Below, one piece after another: positions 43,930-53,335 of a stretch of DNA of 64,000 bases. Below the pieces are notes generated by a model. That model searched no databases, had not been told where the DNA came from, and worked only from the letters and a program-made list of their open reading frames with translations. Numbering within the stretch: position 1 is the stretch's first letter; every line of letters begins with the position of its first letter. A program made the position numbers and the translations under genes. This DNA is from Arthrobacter sp. FB24 (GTDB lineage: Bacteria; Actinomycetota; Actinomycetes; Actinomycetales; Micrococcaceae), in NCBI RefSeq assembly GCF_000196235.1, contig NC_008541.1, positions 1,550,001 through 1,614,000 on the forward strand. Direction: 5' to 3'.

Positions 43930-46170
43930 TTGGAGGGTCCCGAAATCCAGTTCTCAGAAGCCGTCATTGACAATGGCCGCTTCGGCAAGCGTGTAATCCG
44001 CTTCGAAACCGGCCGCCTTGCCAAGCAGGCAGCCGGCGCAGCCATGGTGTACATCGACGAAGACACCGCGCTGCTGTCCGCAACCACCGCCGGCAAGCAC
44101 CCGCGTGAAGGCTTTGACTTCTTCCCGCTGACCGTTGACGTCGAAGAGCGTATGTACGCCGCCGGCCGCATCCCGGGTTCGTTCTTCCGCCGCGAAGGCC
44201 GCCCGTCCACCGAAGCCATCCTGGCTTGCCGCCTCATGGACCGCCCGCTGCGTCCGGCCTTCATCAAGGGCCTCCGCAACGAGGTCCAGATCGTCGTCAC
44301 CGTCCTGGCGATCAACCCTGACGAGCTCTACGACGTCGTGGCCATCAACGCCTCCTCGATGTCCACCCAGCTCTCCGGCCTGCCGTTCTCCGGCCCGATC
44401 GGTGGCGTCCGCGTTGCCCTCGTCGCCGACGAGCACGGTTCGCAGTGGGTTGCTTTCCCGAAGCACTCCCAGCTCGAGAACTCCGTGTTCAACATGGTCG
44501 TTGCCGGCCGCGTTGCCGGTGACGACGTCGCCATCATGATGGTCGAAGCCGAAGCTACGGACAACTCCTGGAACCTCATCAAGGAACAGGGCGCCACCGC
44601 CCCCACCGAAGAAGTTGTGTCCGAGGGCCTCGAGGCCGCCAAGCCGTTCATCAAGGCACTGTGCGACGCCCAGGCAGACCTTGCCGCCCGCGCCGCCAAG
44701 CCGACCGTCGAGTTCCCGGTCTTCCTCGACTACGAGGACGACGCCTACGCCGCTGTTGAAGCCGCTGCGGCCGAGAAGCTGGCTGCTGTCTTCCAGATTG
44801 CTGACAAGCAGGAGCGCGACGCCGCTTCGGACCAGCTCAAGGACGACGTCACTTCGTCGCTCGCCGGCCAGTTCGAGGGGCGCGAGAAGGAGCTGTCCGC
44901 AGCTTTCCGCTCGGTGACCAAGCACGTTGTGCGCCAGCGCATCCTGAAGGACCAGATCCGCATCGACGGCCGTGGCCTGACGGACATCCGCCAGCTCACC
45001 GCCGAGGTCGAGGTCCTGCCCCGCGTTCACGGTTCGGCCATCTTCGAACGCGGCGAGACCCAGATCATGGGTGTCACCACGCTGAACATGCTGAAGATGG
45101 AACAGCAGATCGACTCGCTGTCGCCGGTAACGCGCAAGCGCTACATGCACAACTACAACTTCCCGCCGTACTCCACCGGTGAAACCGGTCGCGTGGGTTC
45201 GCCCAAGCGCCGCGAAATCGGTCACGGCGCCCTGGCCGAGCGTGCACTCGTGCCCGTCCTGCCGTCCCGCGAGGAATTCCCCTACGCCATCCGCCAGGTA
45301 TCTGAGGCTCTCAGCTCCAACGGTTCGACGTCGATGGGTTCCGTCTGCGCCTCCACGCTGTCGATGCTCAACGCAGGCGTGCCGCTGAAGGCGGCCGTTG
45401 CAGGTATCGCCATGGGCCTGGTGTCCGACCAGGTTGACGGCCAGACCCGCTACGCAGCACTGACCGATATCCTCGGCGCCGAAGATGCCTTCGGCGACAT
45501 GGACTTCAAGGTCGCCGGTACTTCCGAGTTCGTCACGGCCATCCAGCTGGACACCAAGCTCGACGGCATCCCGGCCTCGGTCCTGGCCGCCGCCCTGAAG
45601 CAGGCCCGCGAAGCACGCCTGCACATCCTTGAGGTCATCAACTCCGCGATCGACACCCCGGACGAGCTCTCCGAGTTCGCTCCGCGCGTCATCGCGGTCA
45701 AGATCCCCGTGGACAAGATCGGCGAGGTCATCGGGCCCAAGGGCAAGATGATCAACCAGATCCAGGAAGACACCGGCGCGGACATCTCCATCGAGGACGA
45801 CGGCACCGTTTACATCGGCGCCACCAACGGCCCGTCCGCCGACGCCGCACGCTCCGCGATCAACGCCATCGCCAACCCGCAGGTTCCGGAAATCGGAGAG
45901 CGCTACCTGGGTACGGTCGTCAAGACCACCACCTTCGGCGCCTTCATTTCCCTCACCCCGGGCAAGGACGGTCTGCTGCACATCTCCGAGCTGCGTAAGA
46001 TCGCCGGCGGCAAGCGCGTTGACAACGTCGAGGACGTCGTCTCCGTGGGCCAGAAGATCCAGGTCGAGATCACCAAGATCGACGACCGTGGAAAGCTGTC
46101 CCTCTCCCCGGTCATCGCCGAGGAAGAAGGCGCTGAAAACGCCGAGGTCGCCGAGGCAGCCGCAGAGTAA
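43930..46170 (+). CDS. pnp: Polyribonucleotide nucleotidyltransferase (PNPase)
   Basis: A 746-aa phosphorolytic exoribonuclease. Two RNase PH domains (first with [33 protein letters not shown], second with [15 protein letters not shown]...[28 protein letters not shown] and [24 protein letters not shown]), a KH domain ([17 protein letters not shown]) and an S1 domain ([33 protein letters not shown]). I choose TTG 43930 rather than GTG 43921. GGAGGTGA at 43917-43924 is a near-ideal Shine-Dalgarno at 5-nt spacing from TTG but overlaps the GTG. Confidence 0.97.
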   Translation: MEGPEIQFSEAVIDNGRFGKRVIRFETGRLAKQAAGAAMVYIDEDTALLSATTAGKHPREGFDFFPLTVDVEERMYAAGRIPGSFFRREGRPSTEAILACRLMDRPLRPAFIKGLRNEVQIVVTVLAINPDELYDVVAINASSMSTQLSGLPFSGPIGGVRVALVADEHGSQWVAFPKHSQLENSVFNMVVAGRVAGDDVAIMMVEAEATDNSWNLIKEQGATAPTEEVVSEGLEAAKPFIKALCDAQADLAARAAKPTVEFPVFLDYEDDAYAAVEAAAAEKLAAVFQIADKQERDAASDQLKDDVTSSLAGQFEGREKELSAAFRSVTKHVVRQRILKDQIRIDGRGLTDIRQLTAEVEVLPRVHGSAIFERGETQIMGVTTLNMLKMEQQIDSLSPVTRKRYMHNYNFPPYSTGETGRVGSPKRREIGHGALAERALVPVLPSREEFPYAIRQVSEALSSNGSTSMGSVCASTLSMLNAGVPLKAAVAGIAMGLVSDQVDGQTRYAALTDILGAEDAFGDMDFKVAGTSEFVTAIQLDTKLDGIPASVLAAALKQAREARLHILEVINSAIDTPDELSEFAPRVIAVKIPVDKIGEVIGPKGKMINQIQEDTGADISIEDDGTVYIGATNGPSADAARSAINAIANPQVPEIGERYLGTVVKTTTFGAFISLTPGKDGLLHISELRKIAGGKRVDNVEDVVSVGQKIQVEITKIDDRGKLSLSPVIAEEEGAENAEVAEAAAE

Positions 46171-46200
46171 TCTGCAGCGCACCTCGTAGTACCAGCGTGA

Positions 46201-46235
46201 CGGCGGGGCCGGTGGAACTTCCACCGGCCCCGCCG
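46201..46235 (+). terminator. Strong hairpin after pnp
   Basis: CGGCGGGGCCGGTGG and CCACCGGCCCCGCCG form a 15-bp perfect stem with a 5-nt loop, 30 nt after the pnp stop. No T-run, but very stable. Confidence 0.75.
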
Positions 46236-46338
46236 CCGTTAAGCCGCCCGATTGAATCGCCATTTCCCCGGACATGGCGGCAGTGGTCCGCTGGTACGAT
46301 TGCAGGCAGATTTGGCACCGTTTTCCTGAAAGGCCTTG

Positions 46339-47682
46339 ATGACTGTCGTACCCCTGCCGCTCGTGCAGAACCATCCCGGAGACACCCTGATCCACGGAGC
46401 CGACGGCGGGTCCGTGGTTCGCCGGTCCGTACTTCCCGGAGGCGTGCGTGTACTGACGGAAGCCATGCCCGGCCAGCGGTCCGCGACCATCGGCTTCTGG
46501 GTTGGCGTGGGTTCACGGGACGAAGCCCACGGGCAGCACGGGTCCACCCACTTCCTGGAGCACCTGCTGTTCAAGGGCACCAAGCGGCGCACCGCGCTGG
46601 AAATTGCCTCCGCGTTTGATGAGGTCGGCGGGGAGTCCAACGCGGCCACTGCCAAGGAAAGCACCTGCTATTTTGCCCGGGTCCTCGACACGGACCTTCC
46701 GATGGCCATCGATGTCATCGCGGACATGATTACCGGCGCAGTCCTGGACCCGCAGGAGATGGAGCAGGAACGCGACGTCATCCTGGAGGAAATCGCGATG
46801 GACAGCGACGACCCCACGGACGTCGCCCACGAGCACTTTGTCGCCGCAGTGCTGGGAACGCATCCGCTTGGACGGCCGATCGGCGGAACACCGGAGGCCA
46901 TCCGGGCCGTTGCCCGCGATTCCGTCTGGGACCACTACCGCCGGTACTACCGCCCGGACGAGCTGGTCATCACCGCCGCCGGCGGACTGGACCACGACGT
47001 CGTCTGCGGATTGGTGGTGGATGCCCTCCACCAGGCGGGCTGGGCGCTGGAGCCCGGTGCAGCACCCGTGGAGCGGCGCTCCACCGAACGGGCCGACATC
47101 ACCGGAACCGCCGGACTCCACGTGGTCAAGCGGCCCGTCGAGCAGGCAAACATCATCATGGGCTGCCCCACCATCGTCGCCACGGACGGACGCCGCTACG
47201 TCATGAGCGTGCTTAACGCCGTGCTGGGCGGCGGCATGTCCTCGCGCCTGTTCCAGGAGGTGCGGGAAAAGCGCGGCCTGGTCTACTCCACCTATTCCTT
47301 TGCCTCGTCCTATGCCGACGCAGGCTATTTCGGCATGTATGCCGGCTGCACTCCCTCGAAGGTCCGCCAGGTCGTTGAGCTGCTGGGCGCCGAACTGGAC
47401 AAGCTGGCGGAGCACGGCATCTCCGGGGACGAGCTCAGGAAGGCCGTGGGTCAGCTGTGCGGCGGGATCGTGTTGGCGCTCGAAGACACCGGATCACGGA
47501 TGTCGCGGCTGGGCAGGGCCGAACTGGTGTCCGGCGAATACCAGGACATCGAGGAGACGCTCCGGCAGATCAAGAGCGTTACCGTGGAGCAGGTGCGGGA
47601 ACTGGCACTGGAGCTTGCGGCGGCACCCCGGACGGTGACAGTGGTGGGTCCGTTCGAGGAACGCGAAACCTTCGGCCTCTGA
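46339..47682 (+). CDS. M16-family zinc peptidase (PqqL/YmxG-like)
   Basis: A 447-aa pitrilysin-type peptidase. Inverted zinc motif His71-x-x-Glu74-His75 in STHFLEHLLFKGT, the downstream Glu in QERDVILEEIAM, DDPTDVAHEHF, and a C-terminal M16 half with LGGGMSSRLFQEVREKRGLVYSTYSFASSYADAG. It follows pnp in most actinobacteria. ATG 46339 follows GAAAGG. Probable role in turnover of peptides or proteins; substrate not known. Confidence 0.94.
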   Translation: MTVVPLPLVQNHPGDTLIHGADGGSVVRRSVLPGGVRVLTEAMPGQRSATIGFWVGVGSRDEAHGQHGSTHFLEHLLFKGTKRRTALEIASAFDEVGGESNAATAKESTCYFARVLDTDLPMAIDVIADMITGAVLDPQEMEQERDVILEEIAMDSDDPTDVAHEHFVAAVLGTHPLGRPIGGTPEAIRAVARDSVWDHYRRYYRPDELVITAAGGLDHDVVCGLVVDALHQAGWALEPGAAPVERRSTERADITGTAGLHVVKRPVEQANIIMGCPTIVATDGRRYVMSVLNAVLGGGMSSRLFQEVREKRGLVYSTYSFASSYADAGYFGMYAGCTPSKVRQVVELLGAELDKLAEHGISGDELRKAVGQLCGGIVLALEDTGSRMSRLGRAELVSGEYQDIEETLRQIKSVTVEQVRELALELAAAPRTVTVVGPFEERETFGL

Positions 47683-47754
47683 ACCCGCCCGCCCTTCGCT
47701 GGACAACTCCATCCGCGGGCGTGATGATGAACCCGGGGCCACACTGGAGGAGCA

Positions 47755-48216
47755 ATGGACCGTACGCACCCGGGCACTGCGCAGGCAGAGCTGGAGGTTT
47801 TCCTCGGGCACTGGACGGGGACGACCCATATTGAGGCGACACCCCGGCGGCCTGCCAGGACTGCGGCGGCAGAGATGACCTTCACCAAGGCCGCCGGCGG
47901 CTACGCGGTGCTGCAAAGCTACCGGCATACCCAACTCGACGGTATCCGTTTTGAGCGCCATGGCATGTTCACCATGGACCCCGACCACCCTGACACGGTC
48001 TGGTACCACGTGGACAGCGTGGGGCTGCCCCGGGAGCCCCCTACGCGGTGCAGCTGGCACGGCGGAGTCCTCACCGTGGAACGCCGAACCGGCAGGGATA
48101 CCTCCCGGCACACGTACCGGGTGGACGACGGCGTGCTGACGCACACGTCCGAAGTCCGCCTGGCCGGCGCCACAGCCTTCGCGCCGTTCATGACCTCCGT
48201 TTGCCGCCGCACCTGA
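47755..48216 (+). CDS. DUF1579-like/beta-barrel small protein
   Basis: A 153-aa protein. LEVFLGHWTGTTHIEATPRRPARTAAAEMTFTKAAGGYAVLQSYRHTQLDG and HGMFTMDPDHPDTVWYHVDSVG give the FLGxWxG and beta-strand pattern of DUF1579-like or fatty-acid-binding-like barrels. Function unknown. GGAGG precedes the ATG. Stands alone after the M16 gene. Confidence 0.7.
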   Translation: MDRTHPGTAQAELEVFLGHWTGTTHIEATPRRPARTAAAEMTFTKAAGGYAVLQSYRHTQLDGIRFERHGMFTMDPDHPDTVWYHVDSVGLPREPPTRCSWHGGVLTVERRTGRDTSRHTYRVDDGVLTHTSEVRLAGATAFAPFMTSVCRRT

Positions 48217-48253
48217 CAGCGCAACCGGACACCTGTGGCCCGCCCGGAGCGAA

Positions 48254-48535
48254 TCAGCCTGCTGATTCCAGAATCCGTGCCTTCGGCGCACCGTCCAGGG
48301 CCGGAGCCGCGGCCGGCGAGTTCCACACCTGCTGCCGGAGCCTGGCCAGCAATTCCTCGGCCTGTCCCCGGCGGGTAAGGTCAAGTTCAACCACCACGTA
48401 GTGCGGATCGTCCACTGGCCGGCTAATGCGATGGGCCAGTACGCCAGAGGCTGTCCGGTTGACAGGGTCCCTGTCGAAGGCGGCCTTCCACATCCCGAAG
48501 TCCTTGATGCCGTGCTCAATCTGGAGCGTGTACAT
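48254..48535 (-). CDS. Hypothetical small protein, ferredoxin-like fold
   Basis: A 93-aa protein: YTLQIEHGIKDFGMWKAAFDRDPVNRTASGVLAHRISRPVDDPHYVVVELDLTRRGQAEELLARL. The beta-alpha-beta-beta pattern with FxxWKxxFD is typical of small dimeric alpha/beta barrel proteins. Function unknown. The ATG at 48535 has AAAGGA just upstream. It diverges from the LuxR-type regulator gene and might be its target (inference only from position). Confidence 0.7.
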   Translation of the reverse strand: MYTLQIEHGIKDFGMWKAAFDRDPVNRTASGVLAHRISRPVDDPHYVVVELDLTRRGQAEELLARLRQQVWNSPAAAPALDGAPKARILESAG

Positions 48536-48698
48536 GTCATTCCTTTCTGTGGGCCGATGCCGTCCGTCCGGATCGTGCCCCTGGGCCAACGGTAGGCACA
48601 CCGCGGGAAGGGCCGGTATCCCAGAAATCTGGGCGGGACCCCTGGCCGGGCAGTGATGGCCGGGGGCCCGTGACCCGCACTTGCGGGGGCTCCCGGGC

Positions 48699-48704
48699 CA
48701 TACT
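48699..48704 (+). promoter_or_regulatory. Putative -10 (CATACT) of a leaderless LuxR-type regulator gene
   Basis: CATACT ends 6 nt before the ATG at 48711; no ribosome site is present. Confidence 0.5.
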
Positions 48705-48710
48705 GTTTGC

Positions 48711-49814
48711 ATGACCACGCATCGGGCAGCGGGCCGAAGCCTGGAAAGGATCGGTGACCTCTGCGGTTCGCCGCTGGAGGACCATAACCTGCGCGCAGCC
48801 CTGTTAGCGGAAATTGCCGGCATTGTCCCGTTCAGCTCGTTTGTGTGGCCCCTGACCGACCCCGAAACGTGCACCGGGATCTCACCGATGGCCCGGATTC
48901 CCTGCCCCCAGGAACTGCCGGCCCTGATCAGGCTGAAGTACGTGACGGCGCCCGGCCGGTGGACGTCGCTCATCGGGAACGGCCCGCCCACGGTGACGCT
49001 GCAGACGGCAACCGGGGGAGACCTTGTCCGGAGCCCGCTCTGGAACGGTGTCCTTGGGCGGTACGGGGTGGTGGATGTCCTGTCCACGGTGTTCGCGGAC
49101 AGATACGGTTGCTGGGGCTGGCTGGACCTGTGGCGGACCGCAGATGACGGGCAATTTTCGGACCTCGAAGCGAAGCACCTGGCGGCTGCGGCGCCCGTCA
49201 TCGCGGCTGGCCTGCGGCGAAGCAGGGCAGCCCGGATGAGGCTCGATGCGAAGCCGCGCCGCAACCTGCTGCCCGCGGCGGGGCTGCCTCAACAGGCGGT
49301 GCTGACGCTGGACACGGAGCTGGGAGTCACCAGCCGAAGTGCGTCCGCAGCCGATTGGCTCGGCCTGCTGCAGCCGGGGCCCCGCCCTTTTGAAGCGATA
49401 CCGGCCGAGGTCTTCAACGTGGCCGCGCAACTCCTGGCACGGGAGGCCGGAGTGGATTCCCACCCGGCGTCTGCCCGGGTCAGCATCGGCTCCGGCCGGT
49501 GGGCGGTGCTCAGGTCATTCCGGCTGGATCCGGGGGAGAACGGGGCAGCGAGGCTGGCAGTGACCATCCAGGAATGCCCGGCGGGGGAACGGCTCGACGT
49601 GTTCGCCCGGTGCTTTGGCCTGACGCCGAGGCAGCGCAGCCTGCTGGAACTCGCCGCAGGCGGACTGGACACCGCGGCGCTGGCGGCGGCCCTCCGGATC
49701 AGCCCCTACACGGTGCAGGACCAGTTCAAGCTGGTTTTTGCTGCCTGCGGCGTACGGAGCAGGAACTCGTTGCTGGCTTTGGCCCTCGGAACGGAGCGGG
49801 CCGGCCCCTCGTAA
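48711..49814 (+). CDS. LuxR-type HTH transcriptional regulator
   Basis: A 367-aa protein. The C-terminal part (about 305-360) FGLTPRQRSLLELAAGGLDTAALAAALRISPYTVQDQFKLVFAACGVRSRNSLLALAL is a LuxR/GerE-like HTH. The N-terminal 300 residues (IGDLCGSPLEDHNLRAALLAEIAGIVPFSSFVWPLTDPETCTG...) look GAF/PAS-like, as in related orphan regulators. Signal unknown. Starts at ATG 48711 on the leaderless evidence; the frame is open 30 bp further up without a ribosome site. Convergent with moaD. Confidence 0.82.
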   Translation: MTTHRAAGRSLERIGDLCGSPLEDHNLRAALLAEIAGIVPFSSFVWPLTDPETCTGISPMARIPCPQELPALIRLKYVTAPGRWTSLIGNGPPTVTLQTATGGDLVRSPLWNGVLGRYGVVDVLSTVFADRYGCWGWLDLWRTADDGQFSDLEAKHLAAAAPVIAAGLRRSRAARMRLDAKPRRNLLPAAGLPQQAVLTLDTELGVTSRSASAADWLGLLQPGPRPFEAIPAEVFNVAAQLLAREAGVDSHPASARVSIGSGRWAVLRSFRLDPGENGAARLAVTIQECPAGERLDVFARCFGLTPRQRSLLELAAGGLDTAALAAALRISPYTVQDQFKLVFAACGVRSRNSLLALALGTERAGPS

Positions 49815-49829
49815 TAAGCTGCCCAATCC

Positions 49830-50096
49830 CTAGCCGCCGGCAAACGGCGGCAGCACGTCCACGACGTCATCCGGCCCCAGGACCACGGACCGGTCGCGGA
49901 CGGCCACTTCGTTAAGCAGGAAGCTGCTTCGCGAAAGAAGCCGCGCGAGCGGCGGGGTGCCGGCCGGCGGAACCGGGCGGTCGACGTCGAGCACAGCGCT
50001 CAACAGTGCCTCCAGAGTGGAGCCGGCGGGAAGCTCAAAGCCTTCCTCTTCCACCCCTGCGGCAGCGCGCGCGGCAGCGAAATAACGTACGTTCAA
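49830..50096 (-). CDS. moaD: MoaD/ThiS-family sulfur carrier
   Basis: An 88-aa ubiquitin-like protein: MNVRYFAAARAAAGVEEEGFELPAGSTLEALL at the N-terminus and DVVDVLPPFAGG with the terminal Gly-Gly that is adenylated and thiocarboxylated. As small subunit of molybdopterin synthase it works with MoaE (57311). It follows moaA by 4 bp on the same strand. Confidence 0.92.
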   Translation of the reverse strand: MNVRYFAAARAAAGVEEEGFELPAGSTLEALLSAVLDVDRPVPPAGTPPLARLLSRSSFLLNEVAVRDRSVVLGPDDVVDVLPPFAGG

Positions 50097-50100
50097 TGCT

Positions 50101-51231
50101 TCAGCCTCCGATGGCGCTCATGCTGCGGTCCGGCTGGACAAAGTCCGGAGCGTCCAAACCGACGTGGTCCATGCCGTGGGCTTTCGGCTTGATCCACATG
50201 GCGTCCTGCCAGCGCTCGGCGAGTTGCTCATCCGTGGCGCCTTCGCGCAGCAGCCCCAGAAGGTCGACTTCTTCGCGCGAGAACAGGCAGCTCATGATCT
50301 TGCCCTCGGCCGTGATCCGGGTGCGGCGGCAGTCCGAACAGAAGGGTTCGGTGACGGAGGCGATGATTCCAACTGTTCCCAGCACGGGTCCGGAGGCCTC
50401 CGTGGAACCCGGGGCGCGGCGTCGTACTTCGAAGCGTTCGGCCGGTGCGCCGTCACGGTCCCTCGGATCGGCGCTCAGGACGTAGTCGACGGACAGGAGT
50501 TCGCGGATTTCGGCCGCGGTAATCATGTTCCGGCGGGTCCACCCGTGGTCGGCGTCGAGCGGCATCTGCTCGATGAAGCGGAGTTCGTAGCCGCGGTCCA
50601 GTGCCCACGCCAGCAGCGACGGGGACTCGGCGTCATTGATTCCGCGCATCAGGACGGCGTTGAGCTTCACGGGACCGAGCCCGGCGGCCCACGCGGCGTC
50701 CACACCGGCCAGGACCTTGTCCAGGAAAGGCCTCCGGGTCAGCTTGGTGAACGTCTCTTCGTGCAGGGAATCCAGCGAAACGTTGATCCGGGAAAGACCG
50801 GCAGCCTTCAGTCCGGCCGCCTTCTTATCCAGCCCCACCGCGTTGGTGGTCATGGAGATCGGCAGCTCCGGGTGCGCCTGGCGCAAGGCGGAGATAATGT
50901 CGAGGAGGTCGGCCCGGACCAGGGGTTCGCCGCCGGTGAGGCGCAACTCGCGCACCCCCAGCATGTCGACGCCGATCCGCACTATCCTGACGATTTCCTC
51001 GGCGGACATCACGGCCTGCTTGGCCAGCCATTCAAGACCTTCGGCCGGCATACAGTACGTGCAGCGCAGGTTGCACTTGTCCGTCAGGGACAACCTCATG
51101 TCCGTGGCGCGGCGTCCGTACCGGTCCATTAGGCCCGCGGGCATGCCCGCCGGCCTCGACGGCAGCGACGGTGCTCCCGGGTCGGAACCTGCCCCCTCCC
51201 GGGGTTGCGGCATACCAAGCTGAACACTCAT
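50101..51231 (-). CDS. moaA: GTP 3',8-cyclase MoaA
   Basis: A 376-aa radical SAM enzyme, first step of molybdopterin synthesis. N-terminal cluster Cys53, Cys57, Cys60 in DKCNLRCTYCMPAEG; LTGGEPLVRADLLDII; C-terminal cluster in EPFCSDCRRTRITAEGKIMSCLFS; ends in the functional Gly-Gly. A 35-residue N-terminal extension precedes MDRYGRRATDMRLSLTDKC; the true start could be later, but TAGCCT lies exactly 6 nt before ATG 51231, supporting a leaderless start there. Divergent from the two-component system. Confidence 0.95.
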   Translation of the reverse strand: MSVQLGMPQPREGAGSDPGAPSLPSRPAGMPAGLMDRYGRRATDMRLSLTDKCNLRCTYCMPAEGLEWLAKQAVMSAEEIVRIVRIGVDMLGVRELRLTGGEPLVRADLLDIISALRQAHPELPISMTTNAVGLDKKAAGLKAAGLSRINVSLDSLHEETFTKLTRRPFLDKVLAGVDAAWAAGLGPVKLNAVLMRGINDAESPSLLAWALDRGYELRFIEQMPLDADHGWTRRNMITAAEIRELLSVDYVLSADPRDRDGAPAERFEVRRRAPGSTEASGPVLGTVGIIASVTEPFCSDCRRTRITAEGKIMSCLFSREEVDLLGLLREGATDEQLAERWQDAMWIKPKAHGMDHVGLDAPDFVQPDRSMSAIGG

Positions 51232-51237
51232 AAATTC

Positions 51238-51243
51238 AGGCTA
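51238..51243 (-). promoter_or_regulatory. Putative -10 (TAGCCT) of the moaA-moaD promoter
   Basis: On the minus strand TAGCCT ends 6 nt before the moaA ATG; no ribosome site in between. Confidence 0.45.
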
Positions 51244-51351
51244 CGCCACCTTGGGGTCAACCATCACGCCTATGACATCCGCGGATCTTACGGAATCCCT
51301 ACGGATCGCCACGGCGGGCGGCAAAGCCGCGCCACGCCCAGGCGTCGAACC

Positions 51352-51357
51352 TATGCT
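51352..51357 (+). promoter_or_regulatory. Putative -10 (TATGCT) of the response-regulator promoter
   Basis: TATGCT ends 6 nt before the GTG at 51364. GGAGG between them is too close to the GTG to work as a ribosome site at normal spacing. Confidence 0.5.
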
Positions 51358-51363
51358 GGAGGA

Positions 51364-52107
51364 GTGAACAAGTCCCAGCCGGCGCCGGTCCAGGCCGCAG
51401 TCGGAAACCGGCGGATACTCCTCGTCGAAGACGAACAGACCATCGCCGGAGTGGTCCGTGACTACCTTGTGCAGGCGGGCTTCCAGGTGGACCTCGCTGC
51501 GGACGGGTTCACGGCCCTGCGCCTCGCGGCGGAGCGGCACCCGGACCTCGTCCTGCTGGACCGCATGCTGCCCGGCCTGGACGGCGTGGAAGTGTGCCGC
51601 AGGCTCCGCCAGACGATGAGCGTCCCCGTCATTATGCTGACGGCCCTGGGGACGGAGGATGACAGGATCCTTGGACTGGAGGTCGGTGCGGACGATTACA
51701 TCACCAAGCCTTTCTCGCCCCGGGAACTGGTGCTCAGGGTGCGCTCTGTTTTGCGGCGCAGCGTTCAGGAGTTCAGCCCCGAACCGGCGGTGCAAGTTGC
51801 CGGGTTCGAGCTCAACCCGGCAGCCCGGACCGTGACGCACCACGGATCTCCGCTCGCGCTGACCATCCGGGAGTTCGACCTTCTGGCCTTTTTCCTGCGC
51901 CGCCCCAACCAGGTGTTCAGCCGCGAGGAGCTGATCAGGGCCGTGTGGGGCTGGGACTTCGGGGACCTCTCCACGGTCACCGTCCACGTCCGGCGGCTGC
52001 GCGAAAAGATCGAGGCTGATCCCACCCGGCCGGCCCTCCTGAAGACGGTGTGGGGCGTGGGCTACCGGCTGGACACCCCGGACGGGGCTGACGGTGCAAA
52101 CAGCTGA
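51364..52107 (+). CDS. OmpR-family response regulator
   Basis: A 247-aa protein. Receiver with EDE near residue 22, phospho-acceptor Asp66 in LVLLDRMLPGLDG and Lys115 in DYITKPFSPREL. C-terminal winged helix with LTIREFDLLAFFLRRPNQVFSREELIRAVWGWDFGDLSTVTVHVRRLREKIE. The GTG start follows a leaderless-type -10. It overlaps the kinase gene by 14 bp. The pair sits inside the molybdenum cofactor cluster, so a link to molybdoenzyme expression is possible. Confidence 0.93.
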   Translation: MNKSQPAPVQAAVGNRRILLVEDEQTIAGVVRDYLVQAGFQVDLAADGFTALRLAAERHPDLVLLDRMLPGLDGVEVCRRLRQTMSVPVIMLTALGTEDDRILGLEVGADDYITKPFSPRELVLRVRSVLRRSVQEFSPEPAVQVAGFELNPAARTVTHHGSPLALTIREFDLLAFFLRRPNQVFSREELIRAVWGWDFGDLSTVTVHVRRLREKIEADPTRPALLKTVWGVGYRLDTPDGADGANS

Positions 52108-53335
52108 ACTTCTCGCCATCGTCGCCTGGGCGCTGCTCTGGGCCGTAGTCATCGGAGCAGCATCGCTGCTGCTGCTCAAACCCCTTCGCAGAACGTCCAT
52201 CGCCGTCCAGATCTGCGTGGTGGTGCTGTCCACCGTTGCGGTCCTGACCGCAGGCATGGTGAGCGCCTTCAATGCGATGGTTATTTCCGCCCGGGACCTG
52301 GAGGTCATGTGGTACGTCCTGGCCATCGCGTCCGCGGTGGCTGTGGCCATCTCACTGGTCCTCGGGGCGCGTGTCTCACGCAACGCCAAACTCCTCGCAG
52401 CTGCCGCAAGGAGCATTGGACGCGGCGAGCACCCGGGGCTGCCGGCGCCGCTCATGAGTTCCGAGCTCTCGGAACTGGCGGATGAACTGGAACGCAGCAG
52501 CCGCATGCTGGCTGAATCCCGGGAGCGGGAGGCCGCCGTCGAGAATTCCCGCCGCGAACTCGTCAGCTGGATTTCGCACGACCTTCGCACGCCGCTGGCC
52601 AGCATGCGCGCGATGGCGGAAGCGCTTGAAGACGGAATGGCCTCCGACGTCAGCGGCTACTACCGCAAGATCATCAGCCAGACGGATCAGATGGCCGTCA
52701 TGGTCAATGATCTCCTGGAGCTCTCCAAGATCCAGGCAGGCACCCTGCGGCTCAAGGCCGAACCGCTGGATCTCTACGACCTCGCCAGTGACGCGATTGC
52801 GGATCTGGCCCCGCTGGCCGCCCGGCGGCAGATGAGGCTCGACGGCGGCGGGGTCCGTGAGTGCCTGGCCTTCGCGGACGGCCCCTCCCTGGGGCGGGCG
52901 GTCCGCAACGTGGTGCTCAACGGCATCCTGTACAGCAAGCCCGGTACCGGCGTGACCGTTGAAGTCACCAGGGAGGGGGAAGATGCGGTGGTTACGGTGA
53001 CGGACGGCTGCGGCGGAATTGCACCGGAGGACATCCCCCACCTCTTCGACACGGGATGGCAGAAGAATCCCTCGCGCGGCCGCTCCGGCGGCGCGGGCCT
53101 CTCCGGAACAGAACCGGAAGCCGCGGGCTACAGCGGGGCCGGGATCGGGCTCAGCATGGTTGCAGGAATCATCCGGGCCCACGAGGGAAGCGTGACGGTG
53201 GAAAATGTCGACGGCGGCTGCCGGTTCTCCCTGCGCCTGCCCGCCCCGGACAGGGAGCGCCCGACGGAAGCCCCGGGCCGGAGTTCAACCGGCAGCCCGG
53301 ACGTGAAAGAAGGGGAGGTCCCCCGTGGACACTGA
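52094..53335 (+). CDS. Sensor histidine kinase (HAMP/HisKA type)
   Basis: A 413-aa protein. Two N-terminal TM segments (about 5-28 and 37-62), a third at about 72-92, a HAMP-like linker, HisKA with His162 in ELVSWISHDLRTPLASMRAMAEAL, and HATPase with NVVLNGILYSKPGTGVTV, TDGCGGIAPEDIPHLFDTGWQ and GAGIGLSMVAGIIRAHEGSV. In the N-box one expects NAIKYS-like; here NGILYS. It overlaps the regulator and, by 11 bp, the downstream oxidoreductase, so all three are probably co-expressed. No large extracytoplasmic sensor domain is present. Confidence 0.92.
   Translation: MQTAELLAIVAWALLWAVVIGAASLLLLKPLRRTSIAVQICVVVLSTVAVLTAGMVSAFNAMVISARDLEVMWYVLAIASAVAVAISLVLGARVSRNAKLLAAAARSIGRGEHPGLPAPLMSSELSELADELERSSRMLAESREREAAVENSRRELVSWISHDLRTPLASMRAMAEALEDGMASDVSGYYRKIISQTDQMAVMVNDLLELSKIQAGTLRLKAEPLDLYDLASDAIADLAPLAARRQMRLDGGGVRECLAFADGPSLGRAVRNVVLNGILYSKPGTGVTVEVTREGEDAVVTVTDGCGGIAPEDIPHLFDTGWQKNPSRGRSGGAGLSGTEPEAAGYSGAGIGLSMVAGIIRAHEGSVTVENVDGGCRFSLRLPAPDRERPTEAPGRSSTGSPDVKEGEVPRGH

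Noticed and set aside
43954-46395. 813-aa minus-strand open frame
   Set aside because: Shadow of pnp: the composition is mirrored from a strongly conserved plus-strand gene, with no domain and no start support.
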